Assembly: GCF_905220365.1 (NCBI RefSeq)
Contig: NC_061127.1
Location: 7,812,001 to 7,876,000, forward strand
From: Vanessa cardui
Taxonomy: Eukaryota > Arthropoda > Insecta > Lepidoptera > Nymphalidae
Length of the DNA: 64,000 bases
Direction of reading: 5' to 3'
The translations under genes were made by a program, and so were the position numbers. A model generated the notes under the pieces. The model ran no database searches. It saw only the letters and a program-made list of their open reading frames with translations, and was not told the DNA's origin. Of this stretch, positions 60,501 through 64,000 are shown piece after piece. How positions within the stretch are numbered: the first letter of the stretch is position 1; every line of letters begins with the position of its first letter.

Positions 60501-62798
60501 CATGCATCCTTTCTACGCTCGTCCACAATTAGACCGCTTCCCATCGATCATCGATAGATTACAATATAGCGAAAAATAATGCGTTAAATTGCAATCATGT
60601 TTCACGGTTCACAATATTTCGACAGTTTATAATCTGTCTCGCCACATTGTAAACTAACGAATTTTGTAATCTTAAACTAGCGCGCACTGGTGACTTGTCA
60701 CGGTGACTGTTTCGTCACTCTTGTCAAATCCGTGAATATGTACAGATGCAGACACAAATGTCACCCAATTGTCACGTCTTAACGTGCGCGTACTACATAT
60801 TCATGGACTCGACAGAGTGACGAAACAGTCACCGTGACTAAAGTTACCAGTGCGCGCTAGTTCTTACCGTGACATATAGATTGTATGCTTAAATTATATA
60901 TATATTTTTATTTTTTTTTTACAGTATCACAAGCACGGCGAGAAACCGACATCACTGGAACTGTTCCAGTTCACGAGCGCCACTTTGTTCTTCTGTCACG
61001 CTGTTGTTTCCAATCGTACTGCACAAAATATCATCGAAGATGCCCAAGCCAAGACTATTAACGAATACCGTACTAATTTAAGAAGTAACAAGCATCGGTA
61101 AGTACTGATTATAGTCAAAGATACGATTAGATTGAGATCTACATTCCTTCTATGCATACATATCTGAGCTGAGATGGCCCAGTGGTTAGAACGCGTGCAT
61201 CTTAACCGATGATTGCGGGTTCAAACCCAGGCAAGCACCACTATATATATGTGCTTAATTTGTATTTATAATTTATCTCGTGCTCGGCGGTGAAGGAAAA
61301 CATCGTGAGGAAATCTGCATGGGTCTAATTTCATCGAAATTCTTTCTTTCACATGTGCATTCCAACGCATTGGAACAGCGTGGTGGAATATGTTCCAAAC
61401 CCTCTCCTTAATGGAAGAGGAGGCCTTATCTCAGCAGTGGGAAATTTACAGGCTGTTACTTTACTTTACTTTACTATACATATCTAGTAAAATAATATAT
61501 GATGACGGTTAAAAATCTTGGCACATCATGAAAGTTTAAGATTTACTAATTATTATTAGTGATGACTACTTGTGCAATGATTTGTCATTTTTGAATGTCA
61601 AGTCTGTAGTTCTGTAAAATGTTGATTCAAAAGTGCTCGTGCTATTTTAAGAAAGTATATTTAGATTTAAATTTAAGAATCATAATTAAAATATAATATA
61701 GTTCCCTACTTTCCACAGACATTGGAACTGTTAGAAATGTCACCAATACGGTATTCCATTTATACGTTGCCGATTATTAAAACTGACATATTATGTCCCT
61801 TGCGCCTATTATTAAAAAGGTTCCATTAATCGGAGCACAGAATGATAAAGTACACTACAACTACTAATAAATTGGTGTAGGTTGTCAGACAGTCATTTAT
61901 TTCTTATTCGAATGTAAAATATTTTCTAATATGTATTTTATAATTTTAACAAAACATTTACAGAAAAATATTCGATAAAATCAATGCTGAGACGCGGAGA
62001 ATTCAAGGAACAATACAAGGCAACACGGAAGTGATTAAAGGCATACAAAACATTGCCAACAAAGATCAGTATTTTGCCGATGTACTCAAAATAAATAAGG
62101 ATTTAAACCAGCACAAACTAAGAATATCCATGACAGCTGACGGTCAAGTCAACCTCAATGCAGTACACAAATTCAATCCTTCCGAACTATACAATATGGG
62201 TCCTGATGGAAGGACACAGCTGTTCTCTTCAATTGGTCCAGCTAATCTTGACGTACCTAATGTTCCAACACGTATTGCACCTTCAACAACAGCTGTTAGT
62301 TACGTGGATAGAGAGGAGGAGAATGGTCTCTTAGTCGGCATACATCCGGGTGAGATCTTACGCGTCGGTACATTGTTGGTCAGAGTTAGTGCATCTGGAG
62401 CGGAAAATATCGCCTTGCTTCTTGAAAATCTCAGTCAAGATCTCTACGCGAATTTGATGACGGTATGCTTCAACGTTCTATCGCAGATGATGCCTCAAGA
62501 GATCGCAAGATTAAGGATATTAAGTCCCGAAGAGGATCTGATAGTGCAAATCGTTAAATTCGTTTTCAATTATCTGAAAGAGGAAAGACCGATGGGCAGT
62601 TACCGGAGCACTGATAACGGTATAGTTGTAGTTCTACGCGAATTCTTTCAAGAAGGGCGAGTCCGTCAAGAGACTATATTGCAATTGAAGAATCATTTTA
62701 TGAAGTGGGTCGAAGAGAAGATTATGGAAAGGACACGAGAGTACCCGAACAAGAAACGTGTAACGTGTTCCGTATGTGATGGAGTTCGGTTTGCTTGA
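45543..62798 (+). CDS. DUF4781-type protein of unknown function, nine exons
   Basis: Exons: 45543-45706, 45856-46034, 46215-46406, 46592-46728, 57296-57550, 58492-58623, 60001-60102, 60925-61097 and 61964-62798. Every junction is GT/AG and all phases join, giving 722 residues. The start is supported by an upstream in-frame stop and a good Kozak context (AAAATGG). There is no signal peptide. Residues 1-50 are Gln/Leu/Asn-rich. 55-224 is a globular region (KYLLQNIAFALFG, HVMKIYEKLCEQ, AKPKPIKFYQ, VFVDEDARVYHDWTSYL). 256-295 and 322-348 are Gly/Ala-rich hydrophobic stretches (GPAVVIGATVATVATGIYGL; WLNIAASSVGLAAGAATGLL) that could be membrane-associating helices. 388-475 looks helical. The C-terminal 245 residues are globular. 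Overall order and the two Gly/Ala blocks fit insect DUF4781 proteins as I remember them; that name is an inference. No function is known to me. Confidence 0.85.
46976..47586. mobile_element. terminal-inverted-repeat element, second copy
   Basis: AACCGCCTTCAAA (46976-46988, one change from the 33720 copy) pairs with TTTGAAGTCGGTT (47574-47586). The right-hand interior, 'aattgagaacctcctccttt', is the reverse complement of the left interior at 33733 onward, so the copy is in the opposite orientation. Confidence 0.7.
47737..49296 (-). repeat. gypsy element 3' LTR
   Basis: It matches the 5' LTR throughout as far as could be compared by eye. On the minus strand the polypurine tract TTGGGGGG (plus 49300-49307) precedes it, separated by TAA. 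Confidence 0.95.
49297..50608 (-). repeat. gypsy 3' non-coding region with tandem repeats
   Basis: 1.3 kb between the pol stop and the 3' LTR. On the plus strand about four diverged units of 61-66 bp start near 49849, 49910, 49976 and 50037. Each begins GTGACCGG/GTGACCGA-like and includes CCACCAGCTTTCCGAGCACA-like sequence. A second repeat type (GAGATGAGGACTC... CTCACTCGAAAGCAA) occurs near 49522 and 49630. No protein domain is seen in any frame. Confidence 0.75.
50609..53857 (-). CDS. pol: gypsy Pol: protease, reverse transcriptase, RNase H, integrase
   Basis: The uninterrupted frame is 1082 residues counted from a TTG at 53857. There is no suitable ATG near the overlap, so it is probably made as a Gag-Pol fusion by -1 frameshifting, with the Pol sequence starting at about 53845. 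Domains (residues from the TTG): aspartic protease with LLDSGANKS (D85); RT with AIDLSKAF (D324) and YLDD (387-390); RNase H with HCDASS (D540); integrase zinc region H735, H742, C772, C775 and catalytic D805, D865, E901 (35 residues between the last two). The C-terminal 180 residues end in an integrase-tail-like IIEKISNNVYILKD. All catalytic residues are present, so it may be active. No envelope gene follows. Confidence 0.96.
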   Translation of the reverse strand: MYPSKKRVRFCQTQVLNKESVDLTNIKISKPNASEIRKDFSNWCNYLKLFFSMNKFAPILFTKNSDTRPFLKFQVCGKSFTGLLDSGANKSVLGCNGHLQFLNLGFKLETSSYKACTADGSSQDVLGTIDIPITCDNVTRIVEFMVVPSLNPEIILGFDFWLSFNLAHELFKNITFENKNSIIVNSVTSVVQLSSSEKVQLNSIIKLFEEISYEKKGLGLTHLTKHKIITVGEPIKQRYWPISPAKQKELYDEVQVLLRDGIIQPSKSPWCSPVLAVTKKDGGIRLCLDSRKLNSVTIKDAYPLPYTSRILDNLRGAKYITAIDLSKAFLQIPLEETSREKTAFVIPGKGLFEFVRMPFGLTNAPAELQRLVDKLFGVEFDSNVFVYLDDLIAISSDFQTHLTLLSKIYHKLKDAGLTINLKKCEFCKERLCYLGYVVDSNGLHTDPSKLSVIENFPRPTTVKQVRSFLGMCSYYRRFIEKFADIATPLTNLTRGSRNSKRAVEWNSDCENSFIKLKQALLTAPVLICPDFNKSFFLHCDASSYAIGSVLCQKDDEDNQHPVAFYSRTFNKCEINYSTTEKELLAILDSIEHFRPYIEGMEFTVITDHASLKWLLRLNNPSGRLARWAARISQFTFNIIHKKGNLHVVPDTLSRIQINAIEIPSEITRPDEEIEDPWYKNIFIGCQKFPLRYKNYRVENKVLYRFCKPKFQLQSNLAWKIVIPKENVLDTIRNNHDSLDSSHLGIHKTLNKLKIHYYWPNMFKDVKDYISNCETCKAYKHSNAPPFGIMTNQKIVSQPMIMLSIDIVGPLPKSYSGHRYICTVLDVFSKYCWLNPLCNATTKSICRFLEKDIFLKFGCPKIIICDNGTQFTSKHFVQFLKSFNINKIFYNTLYTPQNNPVERYHKTLETCIACFVHDDHRTWSKFLCHVQLALNSSINLATEFTPNFLMFGREVIIDASLHRFSNSFTNLNELEFGNRRTYAQSLDSLSSIFDLVTKSLFKAYKKNALYYNKGRKVISYESGDIVWRRNFILSSASQYFSAKLAPKFIKSQIIEKISNNVYILKDLEKGTVGRYHIKDIIKI
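53784..53845 (-). promoter_or_regulatory. programmed -1 ribosomal frameshift site
   Basis: The heptamer A AAA AAC (53845-53839) is in the correct Gag phase: codons CCA AAA AAC GAG TAA. After a 9-nt spacer, arms 53829-53821 (TTTGTCAGA) and 53792-53784 are exactly complementary over 9 bp with a 28-nt loop. A -1 slip leads directly into the Pol frame (...KKRVRF). Confidence 0.85.
53833..54747 (-). CDS. gag: gypsy Gag
   Basis: 304 residues, ATG at 54747. The protein should form the element's particles and bind its RNA. The capsid-like middle contains YKRVDLSKFKYKFNGKTCVR and RKQKQNETLSDFIIEIVDMS, typical of retrotransposon Gag. The C-terminus has one standard CCHC knuckle (C261, C264, H269, C274). 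A second follows with the same spacing, but the His is replaced by Val (C282, C285, V290, C295). The frame closes with TAA just after the A AAA AAC heptamer and overlaps pol by about 25 nt. No disruption is seen. Confidence 0.93.
   Translation of the reverse strand: MTDRDELTLKPSIDDSSDKNVTPNIINVEHSQMLETNISQAKPSASNDLVDLSADLPQFFSNTLSMNNRQPQYYKRVDLSKFKYKFNGKTCVREFLLTFEEYCVSRDISDDQILPCFTEVVTDIALKWFRSIRSSLNSWKHLKIELLKRFDKLDFDYQLEYNLRIRKQKQNETLSDFIIEIVDMSNRLTYPLSEHTILEILKHNMLPSYSIHLVGRSINSIDDLVKLSKQIDEFRILNNKHSYNNADFKTKHINSVQTLTCLKCKEIGHTYKKCKKIPGTLCFKCGKLNVITKFCNNCTLPKNE
54748..54943 (-). other. gypsy leader between primer site and gag
   Basis: About 200 nt of AT-rich untranslated leader, probably including packaging signals. 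No motif could be identified. Confidence 0.6.
54944..54961 (-). other. primer binding site, tRNA-Lys type
   Basis: TGGCGCCCGAACAGGGAC on the minus strand begins 2 nt after the 5' LTR end. This 18-mer is complementary to the 3' end of tRNA-Lys, the primer used by many gypsy elements and retroviruses. Confidence 0.92.
54964..56523 (-). repeat. gypsy element 5' LTR
   Basis: It is bounded by TGTAAC... and ...TTACA on the minus strand (TG/CA ends, 5-bp imperfectly extended inverted repeat TGTAA/TTACA). It is 1560 bp, long for a gypsy element. It contains a degenerate GAAAATAA-type repeat tract (plus strand about 55655-55840). Confidence 0.95.
56833..57052 (-). mobile_element. SINE family A, head missing, (CAA)n tail
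   Basis: Minus-strand body from 'gataattcatcttgggctc' to 'cagtgggaatttacaggctg' with a GTT-type tail (56833-56856 on the plus strand as CAACAACAAACAACAACAAC). It lies in intron 4. Confidence 0.8.
57790..58195 (-). mobile_element. non-LTR retrotransposon 3' end
   Basis: On the minus strand: GAGTTTCTTGCCGGTTCTTC, then a pair of AATAAAG-type signals, and a (TTTTGA)n tail (57791-57808 on the plus strand). The same architecture closes the LINE at 44542, so it is a sister family. Confidence 0.65.
58227..58460. mobile_element. MITE with 49-bp perfect terminal inverted repeats
   Basis: 58227-58275 and 58412-58460 are exactly complementary. The 136-bp interior contains 'tcgagcactttgcagtgttc'. TTAA occurs symmetrically at both ends (58231-58234 and 58453-58456), so a TTAA-targeting (piggyBac-like) origin is possible. 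A half copy is at 28189-28303. Confidence 0.85.
58624..60000 (+). other. DUF4781-type gene intron 6
   Basis: It is bounded by AAA|GTAAAT and a long T-run then TTTTTAG|ACA. It contains the 31-bp E-box/CRE palindrome at 58783-58813. The rest is AT-rich with no recognised repeat. Confidence 0.85.
58783..58813. promoter_or_regulatory. 31-bp palindrome with two CACGTG boxes around TGACGTCA
   Basis: ATCCCACGTGTGA and its exact complement flank CGTCA, creating CACGTG - TGACGTCA - CACGTG. These are the E-box and CRE consensus sequences. A regulatory role is inference. It may equally be the end or core of an unrecognised MITE. Confidence 0.5.
60372..60878. mobile_element. MITE carrying a second MITE in its right terminal repeat
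   Basis: Outer element: left terminus 60372-60401 (TATATGTCACTGTAAGATTA...) matches the reverse complement of 60657-60674 plus 60867-60878. This right terminus is split by a 188-bp inner element (60675-60862), with 4-bp duplication CTTA at 60671-60674 and 60863-60866. Both lie in intron 7 of the DUF4781-type gene. Confidence 0.8.
60675..60862. mobile_element. inner 188-bp MITE
   Basis: Terminal inverted repeats begin AACTAGCGCGCACTGGT and end ACCAGTGCGCGCTAGTT; the pairing extends imperfectly for about 50 bp (GTCACGGTGACTGTTTCGTC). It is flanked by CTTA on both sides. No coding capacity. Confidence 0.85.
61098..61963 (+). other. DUF4781-type gene intron 8
   Basis: It is bounded by CG|GTAAGT and ATTTACAG|A. 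It contains a full-length SINE family A copy at 61171-61474 and a short LINE-tail scrap near 61624-61670. Confidence 0.85.
61171..61474 (+). mobile_element. SINE family A, full-length copy
   Basis: It has the head GAGATGGCCCAGTGGTTAGA, B-box-like GGGTTCAAACCC, body and end GGCTGTTACTTTACTTTACT. It is among the best-preserved copies here and a good reference for the family. Confidence 0.9.
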
Positions 62799-64000
62799 TT
62801 ACAGATCTAAATACAAAGCAAGCGCACTATATAAGTAGATATTAATTATATTTCTATTCCATTAAAAGGAGGAGTGACTATAAAATTAAACATAGATTAA
62901 CATATTCAATTCAATTGCCATTAGTACCTCTTACATATTATACATTACAATCAGACATATATAATATACAATATTTATTATACAACACTATACCACTTAA
63001 ATATGTATATCCTACTTTAATTTTACTTGTAAAGGACCAATGAATACCGTGATATTCACAGCGCCATTTTATTGAATCCATAGAGAAAACCATAGATTAT
63101 TTAAAACTCCAAAAAATAGAATTCTCAAAGTTGCCTTCACTCCTCCTGTTATTGGTGTTATATCTTGATATATGCTATGAGATAGTCCTTTTATTAAGCC
63201 AAAAACATTAAACTAGGTGCTTTGGATATATTCCTATTTTTTTTATCTATTCAAAAATGTATCACATGCATATCAAAAATAATATTAAATATTTATAATT
63301 AATCTCAATATTTAATCAATAAATAACGTCAGCATACTGGCTGTTGATATAATCATGTACTGTGTTTCTTTGATTAAATTTGCTTCAATTTATTTTAAAA
63401 ATACATTTAATGGCCAAGAGGCAAATCTTATCAGTGATTTTTTTTATCTAAGAAATTAGTATGAAATTTTAGACAATTATTCTAATTTAACACATATTGG
63501 GGATTAAAACATGCCTTAATTTAAGCTAAGAAGATTTAGTTATTATTATAAAAATGTTCCTTTGAATTTTTGTATTTTAATGGTAGGTTTTATAGATTAA
63601 AAAAGAAATAAAGATATCAAATATAATGTATTATATAAATATATATGACTTATCAAAAGGTTTAATATTAACATAGTTATAATGTACAAAAAATCAAAGT
63701 GAAATTTTAATCAATGTTAATATGTAAGAAAATATAATATATATTGTATATTAAACAGCTATGTAATTTTGATAATATGTTTTAAATGAAACTTAATTAA
63801 ATTACTCTCAATGGATTTTGTAAATTATGAAGAGAATTTTATATCTATATATAATAATATATCTTTGATGATGACGACAAAAGCAATAATTTATTTCTGC
63901 CATATAATTATGCCATTATAATTACCAGTTCAGCTGTTTATTATATCCATGGGCCAAACCTCTTTTGAGAAGATAGTAGATCTTATTCGAGATGGCACAA
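62799..64000 (+). other. 3' UTR and downstream sequence of the DUF4781-type gene
   Basis: Very AT-rich. Candidate AATAAA poly(A) signals are at 63318-63323 and 63607-63612. No further gene is visible before the window ends. Confidence 0.5.

Overview
The window is AT-rich animal nuclear DNA, almost certainly from a lepidopteran insect and probably a butterfly. The basis is two intron-containing insect-type genes with canonical GT/AG splice sites, plus many copies of short tRNA-headed SINEs, non-LTR retrotransposon tails, Helitrons and MITEs of kinds familiar from lepidopteran genomes. I found no bacterial genes, CRISPR arrays, rRNA or genuine tRNA genes.

Only two host protein-coding genes can be supported. 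(1) A five-exon minus-strand gene (30238 down to 21681) encodes a 441-residue type II membrane alpha-1,3-fucosyltransferase of family GT10, with signal anchor, Glyco_tran_10 N-terminal region and a complete C-terminal GDP-fucose-binding region. All splice junctions join in phase. (2) A nine-exon plus-strand gene (45543 to 62798) encodes a 722-residue intracellular protein that I take to be an insect DUF4781-type protein of unknown function. Its fourth intron is over 10 kb long and mostly consists of an apparently intact Ty3/gypsy LTR retrotransposon in antisense orientation.

Layout: 1-21.6 kb is gene-free and holds SINEs (three families, A, B and C, defined in the feature list), LINE tails and unassigned AT-rich sequence. 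21.7-30.2 kb is the fucosyltransferase gene. 30.2-45.5 kb is a transposon graveyard: a minisatellite-bearing Helitron-like element split by a terminal-inverted-repeat element, a Jockey-like LINE, a degenerate autonomous Helitron with recognisable Rep/helicase protein remains, and a hAT transposon (8-bp target duplication) that contains a LINE, which itself contains an unidentified 1.1-kb insertion. 45.5-62.8 kb is the DUF4781-type gene with its intronic elements. 62.8-64 kb is AT-rich downstream sequence.

The gypsy element (47737-56523) is the most informative mobile element. It has 1560-bp LTRs that look identical, a tRNA-Lys-type primer binding site, a Gag with two CCHC-type knuckles (the second lacking its His) and a full protease-RT-RNase H-integrase Pol. 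Gag and Pol overlap in the -1 frame at a canonical A AAA AAC slippery heptamer followed nine nucleotides later by a 9-bp perfect stem, a textbook layout for programmed -1 frameshifting. Other structures worth checking are several long perfect hairpins, a nested pair of MITEs whose order of insertion can be read from the sequence, an E-box/CRE palindrome in an intron, and an unusually long 36-bp direct repeat flanking one SINE.
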